DNA from: Rhabditoides inermis
Taxonomy: Eukaryota > Nematoda > Chromadorea > Rhabditida > Rhabditidae
Assembly: GCA_963966185.1 (NCBI GenBank)
Contig: CAWZYM010000423.1
Coordinates: 497,501 to 561,500 of the forward strand
Reading direction: 5' to 3'
Length of the DNA: 64,000 nt
Shown: in pieces, positions 36,515 to 50,500 of the stretch
Layout: every line of letters begins with the position of its first letter
How positions within the stretch are numbered: position 1 is the stretch's first letter
The notes under the pieces: model-generated
Seen by the model: only the letters and a program-made list of their open reading frames with translations
Told to the model about the DNA's origin: nothing
The model's database searches: none
Program-made: the position numbers and the translations under genes

Positions 36515-39019
36515 GGTCTTTGACCGCCAGAGGTGGAATGAGGTAGCAAAAAACCAGCCCTGTACGTTTTCGTACTGCAAACGTATATGGCGCGTAGGAA
36601 AAAGTAACACCAGAAATCGATGTCTGGGGTCCTAACTAAGGTATCCTATCAATTTGGTTCGGATCCGAGAGTGTGGCTCTAACGACACTCCTCGTCAGAC
36701 GCACGCTGCGCATCAGTTCCGCGTCGCGGATGGCTCAAACAATTTAGCAAAATTTGTGGCAGCGAACGGAATCGAACCTGCGATAAACAGATCACTGGCC
36801 GCGCTCGCTAACCACTAAACCAAGAGACCATGTTCGCAGCCTCTCAGAGAGGGACAATAATGATGAGTTTATTTTTCTTTAACATGAAAGACGCGTTGCG
36901 TGTGCGTCGCGTGCGTCTACCGTCACGCAAATCAGTGATCGCGCGCCGTGCCGTGAGCCGTGGTCATAAGCCGTGGTCATAAGCCGTGGTCATAAGCCGT
37001 GGTCATAAGCCGTGGTCATAAGCCGTGGTCATAAGCCGTGGTCATAAGCCGTGGTCATAAGCCGTGGTCATAAGCCGTGGTCATAAGCCGTGGTCATAAG
37101 CCGTGGTCATAAGCCGTGGTCATAAACCGTGGTCATAAGCCGTGGTCATAAGCCGTGGTCATAAGCCGTGGTCATAAGCCGTGGTCATAAGCCGTGGTCA
37201 TAAGCCGTGGTCATAAGCCGTGGTCATAAGCCGTGGTCATAAGCCGTGGTCATGAGCCGTGGTCATAAGCCGTGGTCATAAGCCGTGGTCAAAAGTCGTG
37301 GACACAAGCCGTGGTCATAAGCCGTAGCCGTGGTCATAAGCCGTGGTCATTACCTGTAGCCGTGGTCATGAGCCGTGGTCATAAGCCGTGGTCATAAGCC
37401 GTGGACACAAGCCGTGGTCATAAGCCGTGGTCATAAGCCGTGGTCATAAGCCGTGGACACAAGCCGTGGTCATGAGCCGTGGTCATAAGCCGTGGACATT
37501 ACCTGTAGCCGTGGTCATGAGCCGTGGTCATAAGCCGTGGTCATAAGCCGTGGTCATAAGCCGTGGTCATAAGCCGTGGTCATAAACCGTGGTCATAAGC
37601 CGTGGTCATAAGCCGTGGTCATAAGCCATGGTCATAAGCCGTGGTCATAAGCCGTGGTCATAAGCCGTGGTCATAAGCCGTGGTCATGAGCAGTGGTCAT
37701 AAACCGTGGTCATAAGCCGTGGTCAAAAGTCGTGGACACAAGCCGTGGACACAAGCCGTGGTCATAAGCCGAGGTCATAAGCCGTGGTCATTACCTGTAG
37801 CCGTGGTCATGAGCCGTGGTCATAAGCCGTGGTCATAAGCCGTGAACACAAGCCGTGGTCATAAGCCGTGGTCATAAGCCGTGGTCATAAGCCGTGGTCA
37901 TTACCTGTAGCCGTGGTCATAAGCCGTGGTCATAAGCCGTGGTCATAAGCCGTGGTCATAAGCCGTGGTCATAAGCCGTGGTCATAAGCCGTGGTCATAA
38001 GCCGTGGTCATAAGCCGTGGTCATAAGCCGTGGTCATAAGCCGTGGTCATAAGCCGTGGTCATAAGCCGTGGTCATAAGCCGTGGTCATAAGCCGTGGTC
38101 ATAAGCCGTGGTCATAAGCCGTGGTCATAAGCCGTGGTCATAAGCCGTGGACACAAGCCGTGGACACAAGCCGTGGTCATAAGCCGTAGTCATAAGCAGT
38201 GCTCATTACCTGTAGCCGTGGTCATGAGCCGTGGTCATAAGCCGTGTTCAAAAGCCGTGGTCATAAGCCGTGGTCATAAGCCGTGGTCATAAGCCGTGTT
38301 CAAAAGGCGTGGTCATAAGCCGTGGTCATAAGCCGTGGTCATAAGCCGTGGTCATAAGCCGTGGTCATAAGCCGTGGTCATAAGCCGTGGTCATAAGCCG
38401 TGGACACAAACCGTGGTCAGAAGCCGTGGTCATGAGCCGTGGTCATAAGCCGTGGTCATAAGCCGTGGTCATGAGCAGTGGTCATAAACCGTGGTCATAA
38501 GCCGTGGTCAAAAGTCGTGGACACAAGCCGTGGACACAAGCCGTGGTCATAAGCCGTGGTCATAAGCCGTGGTCATAAGCCGTGGTCATAAGCCGTGGTC
38601 ATAAGCCGTGGTCATAAGCCGTGGTCATAAGCCGTGGTCATAAGCCGTGGTCATAAGCCGTGGTCATAAGCCGTGGTCATAAGCCGTGGTCATAAGCCGT
38701 GGTCATAAGCCGTGGTCATAAGCCGTGGTCATAAGCCGTGGACACAAGCCGTGGACACAAGCCGTGGTCATAAGCCGTAGTCATAAGCAGTGCTCATTAC
38801 CTGTAGCCGTGGTCATGAGCCGTGGTCATAAGCCGTGGTCATAAGCCGTGAACACAAGCCGTGGTCATAAGCCGTGGTCATAAGCCGTGGTCATAAGCCG
38901 TGGTCATTACCTGTAGCCGTGGTCATAAGCCGTGGTCATAAGCCGTGGTCATAAGCCGTGGTCATAAGCCGTGGTCATAAGCCGTGGTCATAAGCCGTGG
39001 TCATAAACCGTGGTCATAA

Positions 39020-39900
39020 GCCGTGGTCATAAGCCGTGGTCATAAGCCGTGGTCATAAGCCGTGGTCATAAGCCGTGGTCATAAGTCGTGGTCATAAGCC
39101 GTGGTCATAAGCCGTGGTCATAAGCCGTGGTCATAAGCCGTGGTCATGAGCAGTGGTCATAAACCGTGGTCATAAGCCGTGGTCAAAAGTCGTGGACACA
39201 AGCCGTGGACACAAGCCGTGGTCATAAGCCGTGGTCATAAGCCGTGGTCATTACCTGTAGCCGTGGTCATGAGCCGTGGTCATAAGCCGTGGTCATAAGC
39301 CGTGAACACAAGCCGTGGTCATAAGCCGTGGTCATAAGCCGTGGTCATTACCTGTAGCCGTGGTCATAAGCCGTGGTCATAAGCCGTGGTCATAAGCCGT
39401 GGTCATAAGCCGTGGTCATAAGCCGTGGTCATAAGCCGTGGTCATAAACCGTGGTCATAAGCCGTGGTCATAAGCCGTGGTCATAAGCCGTGGTCATAAG
39501 CCGTGGTCATAAGCCGTGGTCATAAGTCGTGGTCATAAGCCGTGGTCATAAGCCGTGGTCATAAGCCGTGGTCATAAGCCGTGGTCATGAGCAGTGGTCA
39601 TAAACCGTGGTCATAAGCCGTGGTCAAAAGTCGTGGACACAAGCCGTGGACACAAGCCGTGGTCATAAGCCGTGGTCATAAGCCGTGGTCATTACCTGTA
39701 GCCGTGGTCATGAGCCGTGGTCATAAGCCGTGGTCATAAGCCGTGAACACAAGCCGTGGTCATAAGCCGTGGTCATAAGCCGTGGTCATTACCTGTAGCC
39801 GTGGTCATAAGCCGTGGTCATAAGCCGTGGTCATAAGCCGTGGTCATAAGCCGTGGTCATAAGCCGTGGTCATAAGCCGTGGTCATAAGCCGTGGTCATA
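39020..39900. repeat. Tandem block duplication, period 441 bp
   Basis: The rare unit gagcagtgg at 39148 and 39589, and gtgaacac at 39302 and 39743, are each 441 bp apart; surrounding unit order matches. Confidence 0.8.
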
Positions 39901-42900
39901 AGCCGTGGTCATAAGCCGTGGTCATAAGCCGTGGTCATAAGCCGTGGTCATAAGCCGTGGTCATAAGCCGTGGTCATAAGCCGTGGTCATAAGCCGTGGT
40001 CATAAGCCGTGGACACAAGCCGTGGACACAAGCCGTGGTCATAAGCCGTAGTCATAAGCAGTGCTCATTACCTGTAGCCGTGGTCATGAGCCGTGGTCAT
40101 AAGCCGTGTTCAAAAGCCGTGGTCATAAGCCGTGGTCATAAGCCGTGGTCATAAGCCGTGTTCAAAAGGCGTGGTCATAAGCCGTGGTCATAAGCCGTGG
40201 TCATAAGCCGTGGTCATAAGCCGTGGTCATAAGCCGTGGTCATAAGCCGTGGTCATAAGCCGTGGACACAAACCGTGGTCATAAGCCGTGGTCATGAGCC
40301 GTGGTCATAAGCCGTGGTCATAAGCCGTGGTCATGAGCAGTGGTCATAAACCGTGGTCATAAGCCGTGGTCAAAAGTCGTGGACACAAGCCGTGGACACA
40401 AGCCGTGGTCATAAGCCGAGGTCATAAGCCGTGGTCATTACCTGTAGCCGTGGTCATGAGCCGTGGTCATAAGCCGTGGTCATAAGCCGTGAACACAAGC
40501 CGTGGTCATAAGCCGTGGTCATGAGCCGTGGTCATAAGCCGTGGTCATTACCTGTAGCCGTGGTCATAAGCCGTGGTCATAAGCCGTGGTCATAAGCCGT
40601 GGTCATAAGCCGTGGTCATAAGCCGTGGTCATAAGCCGTGGTCATAAACCGTGGTCAAAAGCCGTGGTCATAAGCCGTGGTCATAAGCCGTGGTCATAAG
40701 CCGTGGTCATAAGCCGTGGTCATAAGTCGTGGTCATAAGCCGTGGTCATAAGCCGTGGTCATAAGCCGTGGTCATAAGCCGTGGTCATAAGCCGTGGTCA
40801 TAAGCCGTGGTCCTAAGCCGTGGTCATAAGCCGTGGTCATGAGCCGTGGTCATAAGCCGTGGTCATAAGCCGTGGTCATAAGCCGTGGTCATAAGCCGTG
40901 GTCATAAGCCGTGGTCATAAGCCGTGGTCATAAGCCGTGGTCATAAGCCGTGGTCATAAGCCGTGGTCATAAGCCGTGGTCATAAGCCGTGGTCATAAGC
41001 CGTGGTCATAAGCCGTGGACACAAGCCGTGGACACAAGCCGTGGTCATAAGCCGTAGTCATAAGCAGTGCTCATTACCTGTAGCCGTGGTCATGAGCCGT
41101 GGTCATAAGCCGTGTTCAAAAGCCGTGGTCATAAGCCGTGGTCATAAGCCGTGGTCATAAGCCGTGTTCAAAAGGCGTGGTCATAAGCCGTGGTCATAAG
41201 CCGTGGTCATAAGCCGTGGTCATAAGCCGTGGACACAAGCCGTGGTCATAAGCCGTGGTCATAAGCCGTGGTCATTACCTGTAGCCGTGGTCATGAGCCG
41301 TGGTCATAAGCCGTGGTCATAAGCCGTGGTCATAAGCCGTGGTCATAAGCCGTGGACACAAGCCGTGGTCATAAGCCGTAGTCATAAGCAGTGCTCATTA
41401 CCTGTAGCCGTGGTCATGAGCCGTGGTCATAAGCCGTGGTCATAAGCCGTGGTCATAAGCCGTGGTCATAAGCCGTGGTCATAAGCCGTGGTCATAAGCC
41501 GTGGTCATAAGCCGTGGTCATAAGCCGTGGTCATAAGCCGTGGTCATAAGCCGTGGTCATAAGCCGTGGTCATAAGCCGAGGTCATAAGCCGTGGACACA
41601 AGCCGTGGACACAAGCCGTGGTCATAAGCCGTAGTCATAAGCAGTGCTCATTACCTGTAGCCGTGGTCATGAGCCGTGGTCATAAGCCGTGTTCAAAAGC
41701 CGTGGTCATAAGCCGTGGTCATAAGCCGTGGTCATAAGCCGTGTTCAAAAGGCGTGGTCATAAGCCGTGGTCATAAGCCGTGGTCATAAACCGTGGTCAT
41801 AAGCCGTGGACACAAGCCGTGGTCATAAGCCGTGGTCATAAGCCGTGGTCATTACCTGTAGCCGTGGTCATGAGCCGTGGTCATAAGCCGTGGTCATAAG
41901 CCGTGGTCATAAGCCGTGGTCATAAGCCGAGGTCATAAGCCGTGGACACAAGCCGTGGACACAAGCCGTGGTCATAAGCCGTAGTCATAAGCAGTGCTCA
42001 TTACCTGTAGCCGTGGTCATAAGCCGTGGTCATAAGCCGTGGTCATAAGCCGTGGTCATAAGCCGTGGTCAAAAGCCGTGGTCATAAGCCGTGGTCATAA
42101 GTCGTGGTCATAAGCCGTGGTCATAAGCCGTGGTCATAAGCCGTGGACACAAGCCGTGAACACAAGCCGTGGTCATAAGCCGTGGTCATAAGCCGTGGTC
42201 ATAAGCCGTGGTCATAAGCCGTGGTCATAAGCCGTGGTCATAAGCCGTGGTCATAAGCCGTGGTCATAAGCCGTGGTCTTAAGCCGTGGTCATAAGCCGT
42301 GAACACAAGCCGTGGTCATAAGCCGTGGTCATAAGCCGTGGTCATAAGCCGTGGTCATTACCTGTAGCCGTGGTCATAAGCCGTGGTCATAAGCCGTGGT
42401 CATAAGCCGTGGTCATAAGCCGTGGTCATAAGCCGTGGTCATAAGCCGTGGTCATAAGCCGTGGTCATAAGCCGTGGTCATAAGCCGTGGTCATAAGCCG
42501 TGGTCATAAGCCGTGGTCATAAGCCGTGGTCATAAGCCGTGGTCATAAGCCGTGGTCATAAGCCGTGGTCATAAGCCGTGGTCATAAGCCGTGGTCATAA
42601 GATGTGGTCATAAGCCGTGGTCATAAGCCGTGGTCATAAGCCGTGGTCATAAGCCGTGGACACAAGCCGTGGACACAAGCCGTGGTCATAAGCCGTAGTC
42701 ATAAGCAGTGCTCATTACCTGTAGCCGTGGTCATGAGCCGTGGTCATAAGCCGTGTTCAAAAGCCGTGGTCATAAGCCGTGGTCATAAGCCGTGGTCATA
42801 AGCCGTGTTCAAAAGGCGTGGTCATAAGCCGTGGTCATAAGCCGTGGTCATAAGCCGTGGTCATAAGCCGTGGTCATAAGCCGTGGTCATAAGCCGTGGT

Positions 42901-44599
42901 CATAAGCCGTGGACACAAACCGTGGTCATAAGCCGTGGTCATGAGCCGTGGTCATAAGCCGTGGTCATAAGCCGTGGTCATGAGCAGTGGTCATAAACCG
43001 TGGTCATAAGCCGTGGTCAAAAGTCGTGGACACAAGCCGTGGACACAAGCCGTGGTCATAAGCCGAGGTCATAAGCCGTGGTCATTACCTGTAGCCGTGG
43101 TCATGAGCCGTGGTCATAAGCCGTGGTCATAAGCCGTGAACACAAGCCGTGGTCATAAGCCGTGGTCATAAGCCGTGGTCATAAGCCGTGGTCATTACCT
43201 GTAGCCGTGGTCATAAGCCGTGGTCATAAGCCGTGGTCATAAGCCGTGGTCATAAGCCGTGGTCATAAGCCGTGGTCATAAGCCGTGGTCATAAACCGTG
43301 GTCATAAGCCGTGGTCATAGGCCGTGGTCATAAGCCGTGGTCATAAGCCGTGGTCATAAGCCGTGGTCATAAGTCGTGGTCATAAGCCGTGGTCATAAGC
43401 CGTGGTCATAAGCCGTGGTCATAAGCCGTGGTCATAAGCCGTGGTCATAAGCCGTGGTCATAAGCCGTGGTCATAAGCCGTGGTCATGAGCCGTGGTCAT
43501 AAGCCGTGGTCATAAGCCGTGGTCATAAGCCGTGGTCATAAGCCGTGGTCATAAGCCGTGGTCATAAGCCGTGGTCATAAGCCGTGGTCATAAGCCGTGG
43601 TCATAAGCCGTGGTCATAAGCCGTGGTCATAAGCCGTGGTCATAAGCCGTGGTCATAAGCCGTGGTCATAAGCCGTGGACACAAGCCGTGGACACAAGCC
43701 GTGGTCATAAGCCGTAGTCATAAGCAGTGCTCATTACATGTAGCCGTGTTCATGAGCCGTGGTCATAAGCCGTGTTCAAAAGCCGTGGTCATAAGCCGTG
43801 GTCATAAGCCGTGGTCATAAGCCGTGTTCAAAAGGCGTGGTCATAAGCCGTGGTCATAAGCCGTGGTCATAAGCCGTGGTCATAAGCCGTGGACACAAGC
43901 CGTGGTCATAAGCCGTGGTCATAAGCCGTGGTCATTACCTGTAGCCGTGGTCATGAGCCGTGGTCATAAGCCGTGGTCATAAGCCGTGGTCATAAGCCGT
44001 GGTCATAAGCCGTGGACACAAGCCGTGGTCATAAGCCGTGGACACAAGCCGTGGTCATAAGCCGTAGTCATAAGCAGTGCTCATTACCTGTAGCCGTGGT
44101 CATGAGCCGTGGTCATAAGCCGTGGTCATAAGCCGTGGTCATAAGCCGTGGTCATAAGCCGTGGTCATAAGCCGTGGTCATAAGCCGTGGTCATAAGCCG
44201 TGGTCATAAGCCGTGGTCATAAGCCGTGGTCATAAGCCGTGGTCATAAGCCGTGGTCATAAGCCGTGGTCATAAGCCGTGGACACAAGCCGTGGACACAA
44301 GCCGTGGTCATAAGCCGTAGTCATAAGCAGTGCTCATTACCTGTAGCCGTGGTCATGAGCCGTGGTCATAAGCCGTGTTCAAAAGCCGTGGTCATAAGCC
44401 GTGGTCATAAGCCGTGGTCATAAGCCGTGTTCAAAAGGCGTGGTCATAAGCCGTGGTCATAAGCCGTGGTCATAAGCCGTGGTCATAAGCCGTGGACACA
44501 AGCCGTGGTCATAAGCCGTGGTCATAAGCCGTGGTCATTACCTGTAGCCGTGGTCATGAGCCGTGGTCATAAGCCGTGGTCATAAGCCGTGGTCATAAG

Positions 44600-47500
44600 C
44601 CGTGGTCATAAGCCGTGGACACAAGCCGTGGTCATAAGCCGTAGTCATAAGCAGTGCTCATTACCTGTAGCCGTGGTCATGAGCCGTGGTCATAAGCCGT
44701 GGTCATAAGCGGTGGTCATAAGCCGTGTTCAAAAGCCGTGGTCATAAGCCGTGGTCATAAGCCGTGGTCATAAGCCGTGTTCAAAAGGCGTGGTCATAAG
44801 CCGTGGTCATAAGCCGTGGTCATAAGCCGTGGTCATAAGCCGTGGTCATAAGCCGTGGACACAAGCCGTGGTCATAAGCCGTGGTCATAAGCCGTGGTCA
44901 TTACCTGTAGCCGTGGTCATGAGCCGTGGTCATAAGCCGTGGTCATAAGCCGTGGTCATAAGCCGTGGTCATAAGCCGTGGTCATAAGCCGTGGACACAA
45001 GCCGTGGTCATAAGCCGTGGTCATAAGCCGTGTTCAAAAGCCGTGGTCATAAGCCGTCGTCAGAAGCCGTGGTCTAAACCGTGGACACAAGCCGTGGACA
45101 CAAGCCGTGGTCATAAGCTGTGGTCATAAGCCGTGGTCATTACCTGTAGCCGTGGTCATGAGCCGTGGTCATAAGCCGTGGTCATAAGCCGTGGTCATAA
45201 GCCGTGGTCATAAGCCGTGGTCATAAGCCGTGGTCATAAGCCGTGGACACAAACCGTGGTCATAAGCCGTGGTCATAAGCCGTGGTCATAAGCCGTGATC
45301 ATAAGCCGTGGTCATGAGCCGTGGTCATAAGCCGTGGTCATAAGCCGTGGTCATAAGCCGTGGTCATGAGCCGTGGTCATAAGCCGTGGTCATAAGCCGT
45401 GGTCATAAGTCGTGGACACAAGCCGTGGTCATAAGCCGTAGCCGTGGTCATAAGCCGTGGTCATAAGCCGTGGTCATGAGCCGTGGTCATAAGCCGTGGT
45501 CATAAGCCGTGGTCATAAGTCGTGAACACAAGCCGTGGACACAAGCCGTGGTCAAAAGCCGTGGTCATAAGCCGTGGTCATGAGCCGTGGTCAAAAGCCG
45601 TGGTCATAAGCCGTGGTCATAAGTCGTGAACACAAGCCGTGGACACAAGCCGTGGTCAAAAGCCGTGGTCATAAGCATTGCTCATTACCTGTAGCCGTGG
45701 TCATGAGCCGTGGTCAAAAGCCGTGGTCATAAGCCGTGGTCATAAGCCGTGGTCATGAGCCGTGGTCAAAGGCCGTGGACACAAGCCGTGGTCATAAGCC
45801 GTGGTCATAAGCCGTGGTCATAAGCCGTGGACACAAGCCGTGGACACAAGCCGTGGTCATAAGCCGTGGACACAAGCCGTGGACACAAGCCGTGGTCATA
45901 AGCCGTGGTCATAAGCCGTGGTCATAAGCCGTGGTCATAAGCCGTGGTCAAAAGCCGTGGTCATAAGCCGTGGTCATAAGTCGTGGTCATAAGCCGTGGT
46001 CATAAGCCGTGGTCATAAGCCGTGGACACAAGCCGTGAACACAAGCCGTGGTCATAAGCCGTGTTCATAAGCCGTGGTCATAAGCCGTGGTCATAAGCCG
46101 TGGTCATAAGCCGTGGTCATAAGCCGTGGTCATAAGCCGTGGTCATAAGCCGTGGTCTTAAGCCGTGGTCATAAGCCGTGAACACAAGCCGTGGTCATAA
46201 GCCGTGGTCATAAGCCGTGGTCATAAGCCGTGGTCATTACCTGTAGCCGTGGTCATAAGCCGTGGTCATAAGCCGTGGTCATAAGCCGTGGTCATAAGCC
46301 GTGGTCATAAGCCGTGGTCATAAGCCGTGGTCATAAGCCGTGGTCATAAGCCGTGGTCATAAGCCGTGGTCATAAGCCGTGGTCATAAGCCGTGGTCATA
46401 AGCCGTGGTCATAAGCCGTGGTCATAAGCCGTGGTCATAAGCCGTGGTCATAAGCCGTGGTCATAAGCCGTGGTCATAAGCCGTGGTCATAAGCCGTGGT
46501 CATAAGCCGTGGTCATAAGCCGTGGTCATAAGCCGTGGACACAAGCCGTGGACACAAGCCGTGGTCATAAGCCGTAGTCATAAGCAGTGCTCATTACCTG
46601 TAGCCGTGGTCATGAGCCGTGGTCATAAGCCGTGTTCAAAAGCCGTGGTCATAAGCCGTGGTCATAAGCCGTGGTCATAAGCCGTGTTCAAAAGGCGTGG
46701 TCATAAGCCGTGGTCATAAGCCGTGGTCATAAGCCGTGGTCATAAGCCGTGGTCATAAGCCGTGGTCATAAGCCGTGGTCATAAGCCGTGGACACAAACC
46801 GTGGTCATAAGCCGTGGTCATGAGCCGTGGTCATAAGCCGTGGTCATAAGCCGTGGTCATGAGCAGTGGTCATAAACCGTGGTCATAAGCCGTGGTCAAA
46901 AGTCGTGGACACAAGCCGTGGACACAAGCCGTGGTCATAAGCCGAGGTCATAAGCCGTGGTCATTACCTGTAGCCGTGGTCATGAGCCGTGGTCATAAGC
47001 CGTGGTCATAAGCCGTGAACACAAGCCGTGGTCATAAGCCGTGGTCATAAGCCGTGGTCATAAGCCGTGGTCATTACCTGTAGCCGTGGTCATAAGCCGT
47101 GGTCATAAGCCGTGGTCATAAGCCGTGGTCATAAACCGTGGTCATAAGCCGTGGTCATAAGCCGTGGTCATAAGCCGTGGTCATAAGCCGTGGTCATAAG
47201 CCGTGGTCATAAGTCGTGGTCATAAGCCGTGGTCATAAGCCGTGGTCATAAGCCGTGGTCATAAGCCGTGGTCATAAGCCGTGGTCATAAGCCGTGGTCA
47301 TAAGCCGTGGTCATAAGCCGTGGTCATGAGCCGTGGTCATAAGCCGTGGTCATAAGCCGTGGTCATAAGCCGTGGTCATAAGCCGTGGTCATAAGCCGTG
47401 GTCATAAGCCGTGGTCATAAGCCGTGGTCATAAGCCGTGGTCATAAGCCGTGGTCATAAGCCGTGGTCATAAGCCGTGGTCATAAGCCGTGGTCATAAGC

Positions 47501-50500
47501 CGTGGACACAAGCCGTGGACACAAGCCGTGGTCATAAGCCGTAGTCATAAGCAGTGCTCATTACCTGTAGCCGTGGTCATGAGCCGTGGTCATAAGCCGT
47601 GTTCAAAAGCCGTGGTCATAAGCCGTGGTCATAAGCCGTGGTCATAAGCCGTGTTTAAAAGGCGTGGTCATAAGCCGTGGTCATAAGCCGTGGTCATAAG
47701 CCGTGGTCATAAGCCGTGGACACAAGCCGTGGTCATAAGCCGTGGTCATAAGCCGTGGTCATTACCTGTAGCCGTGGTCATGAGCCGTGGTCATAAGCCG
47801 TGGTCATAAGCCGTGGTCATAAGCCGTGGTCATAAGCCGTGGACACAAGCCGTGGTCATAAGCCGTGGACACAAGCCGTGGTCATAAGCCGTAGTCATAA
47901 GCAGTGCTCATTACCTGTAGCCGTGGTCATGAGCCGTGGTCATAAGCCGTGGTCATAAGCCGTGGTCATAAGCCGTGGTCATAAGCCGTGGTCATAAGCC
48001 GTGGTCATAAGCCGTGGTCATAAGCCGTGGTCATAAGCCGTGGTCATAAGCCGTGGTCATAAGCCGTGGTCATAAGCCGTGGTCATAAGCCGTGGTCATA
48101 AGCCGTGGACACAAGCCGTGGTCATAAGCCGTGGTCATAAGCCGTGGTCATAAGCCGTGGTCATAAGCCGTGGTCATAAGCCGTGTTCAAAAGGCGTGGT
48201 CATAAGCCGTGGTCATAAGCCGTGGTCATAAGCCGTGGTCATAAGCCGTGGTCATAAGCCGTGGTCATAAGCCGTGGTCATAAGCCGTGGTCATAAGCCG
48301 TGGTCATAAGCCGTGGTCATAAGCCGTGGTCATAAGCCGTGGTCATAAGCCGTGGTCATAAGCCGTGGTCATAAGCCGTGGTCATAAGCCGTGGACACAA
48401 ACCGTGGTCATAAGCCGTGGTCATGAGCCGTGGTCATAAGCCGTGGTCATAAGCCGTGGTCATGAGCAGTGGTCATAAACCGTGGTCATAAGCCGTGGTC
48501 AAAAGTCGTGGACACAAGCCGTGGACACAAGCCGTGGTCATAAGCCGAGGTCATAAGCCGTGGTCATTACCTGTAGCCGTGGTCATGAGCCGTGGTCATA
48601 AGCCGTGGTCATAAGCCGTGAACACAAGCCGTGGTCATAAGCCGTGGTCATAAGCCGTGGTCATAAGCCGTGGTCATTACCTGTAGCCGTGGTCATAAGC
48701 CGTGGTCATAAGCCGTGGTCATAAGCCGTGGTCATAAACCGTGGTCATAAGCCGTGGTCATAAGCCGTGGTCATAAGCCGTGGTCATAAGCCGTGGTCAT
48801 AAGCCGTGGTCATAAGTCGTGGTCATAAGCCGTGGTCATAAGCCGTGGTCATAAGCCGTGGTCATAAGCCGTGGTCATAAGCCGTGGTCATAAGCCGTGG
48901 TCATAAGCCGTGGTCATAAGCCGTGGTCATGAGCCGTGGTCATAAGCCGTGGTCATAAGCCGTGGTCATAAGCCGTGGTCATAAGCCGTGGTCATAAGCC
49001 GTGGTCATAAGCCGTGGTCATAAGCCGTGGTCATAAGCCGTGGTCATAAGCCGTGGTCATAAGCCGTGGTCATAAGCCGTGGTCATAAGCCGTGGTCATA
49101 AGCCGTGGACACAAGCCGTGGACACAAGCCGTGGTCATAAGCCGTAGTCATAAGCAGTGCTCATTACCTGTAGCCGTGGTCATGAGCCGTGGTCATAAGC
49201 CGTGTTCAAAAGCCGTGGTCATAAGCCGTGGTCATAAGCCGTGGTCATAAGCCGTGTTTAAAAGGCGTGGTCATAAGCCGTGGTCATAAGCCGTGGTCAT
49301 AAGCCGTGGTCATAAGCCGTGGACACAAGCCGTGGTCATAAGCCGTGGTCATAAGCCGTGGTCATTACCTGTAGCCGTGGTCATGAGCCGTGGTCATAAG
49401 CCGTGGTCATAAGCCGTGGTCATAAGCCGTGGTCATAAGCCGTGGACACAAGCCGTGGTCATAAGCCGTGGACACAAGCCGTGGTCATAAGCCGTAGTCA
49501 TAAGCAGTGCTCATTACCTGTAGCCGTGGTCATGAGCCGTGGTCATAAGCCGTGGTCATAAGCCGTGGTCATAAGCCGTGGTCATAAGCCGTGGTCATAA
49601 GCCGTGGTCATAAGCCGTGGTCATAAGCCGTGGTCATAAGCCGTGGTCATAAGCCGTGGTCATAAGCCGTGGACACAAGCCGTGGACACAAGCCGTGGTC
49701 ATAAGCCGTAGTCATAAGCAGTGCTCATTACCTGTAGCCGTGGTCATGAGCCGTGGTCATAAGCCGTGTTCAAAAGCCGTGGTCATAAGCCGTGGTCATA
49801 AGCCGTGGTCATAAGCCGTGTTCAAAAGGCGTGGTCATAAGCCGTGGTCATAAGCCGTGGTCATAAGCCGTGGTCATAAGCCGTGGACACAAGCCGTGGT
49901 CATAAGCCGTGGTCATAAGCCGTGGTCATTACCTGTAGCCGTGGTCATGAGCCGTGGTCATAAGCCGTGGTCATAAGCCGTGGTCATAAGCCGTGGTCAT
50001 AAGCCGTGGACACAAGCCGTGGTCATAAGCCGTAGTCATAAGCAGTGCTCATTACCTGTAGCCGTGGTCATGAGCCGTGGTCATAAGCCGTGGTCATAAG
50101 CGGTGGTCATAAGCCGTGTTCAAAAGCCGTGGTCATAAGCCGTGGTCATAAGCCGTGGTCATAAGCCGTGTTCAAAAGGCGTGGTCATAAGCCGTGGTCA
50201 TAAGCCGTGGTCATAAGCCGTGGTCATAAGCCGTGGTCATAAGCCGTGGACACAAGCCGTGGTCATAAGCCGTGGTCATAAGCCGTGGTCATTACCTGTA
50301 GCCGTGGTCATGAGCCGTGGTCATAAGCCGTGGTCATAAGCCGTGGTCATAAGCCGTGGTCATAAGCCGTGGTCATAAGCCGTGGACACAAGCCGTGGTC
50401 ATAAGCCGTGGTCATAAGCCGTGTTCAAAAGCCGTGGTCATAAGCCGTCGTCATAAGCCGTGGTCTAAGCCGTGGACACAAGCCGTGGACACAAGCCGTG

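Larger units (their letters stand above)
35904..36694. mobile_element. 791-bp palindromic element with head-to-head tRNA-like arms, nested in the 307-bp element
   Basis: The ends are CGAGGAGTGTCGTTAGAG and its inverted copy. The inverted arms are about 290 bp (35904-36194 and 36413-36694), nearly identical, around a unique middle of roughly 218 bp. TCA lies on both sides (35901-35903, 36695-36697); the uninterrupted copy at 30.7 kb has a single TCA at that spot, so the empty site is directly visible and the duplication is 3 bp. Each arm has A and B boxes facing the centre. Three-bp duplications occur in PIF/Harbinger, CACTA and some other groups; the tips do not settle which. There is no coding sequence; frames of 66-93 codons are arm read-through. 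Confidence 0.88.
35855..36955. mobile_element. 307-bp TIR element, copy 2, split by a nested insertion
   Basis: Outer parts 35855-35903 and 36698-36955 match copy 1 by eye with no base change, and the net length is again 307 bp. The 5-bp flanks AGCCG are at 35850-35854 and 36956-36960, in the same position of the 13-mer as in copy 1. The shared junctions mean that both copies come from one insertion that was later duplicated with surrounding array (offset 5,161), not from two insertions. Confidence 0.88.

Noticed and set aside
36049..36549. Frames of 66-93 codons in the palindromic element
   Set aside because: Two are the same arm read from opposite sides and run across the tRNA-like boxes; the third overlaps one of them.
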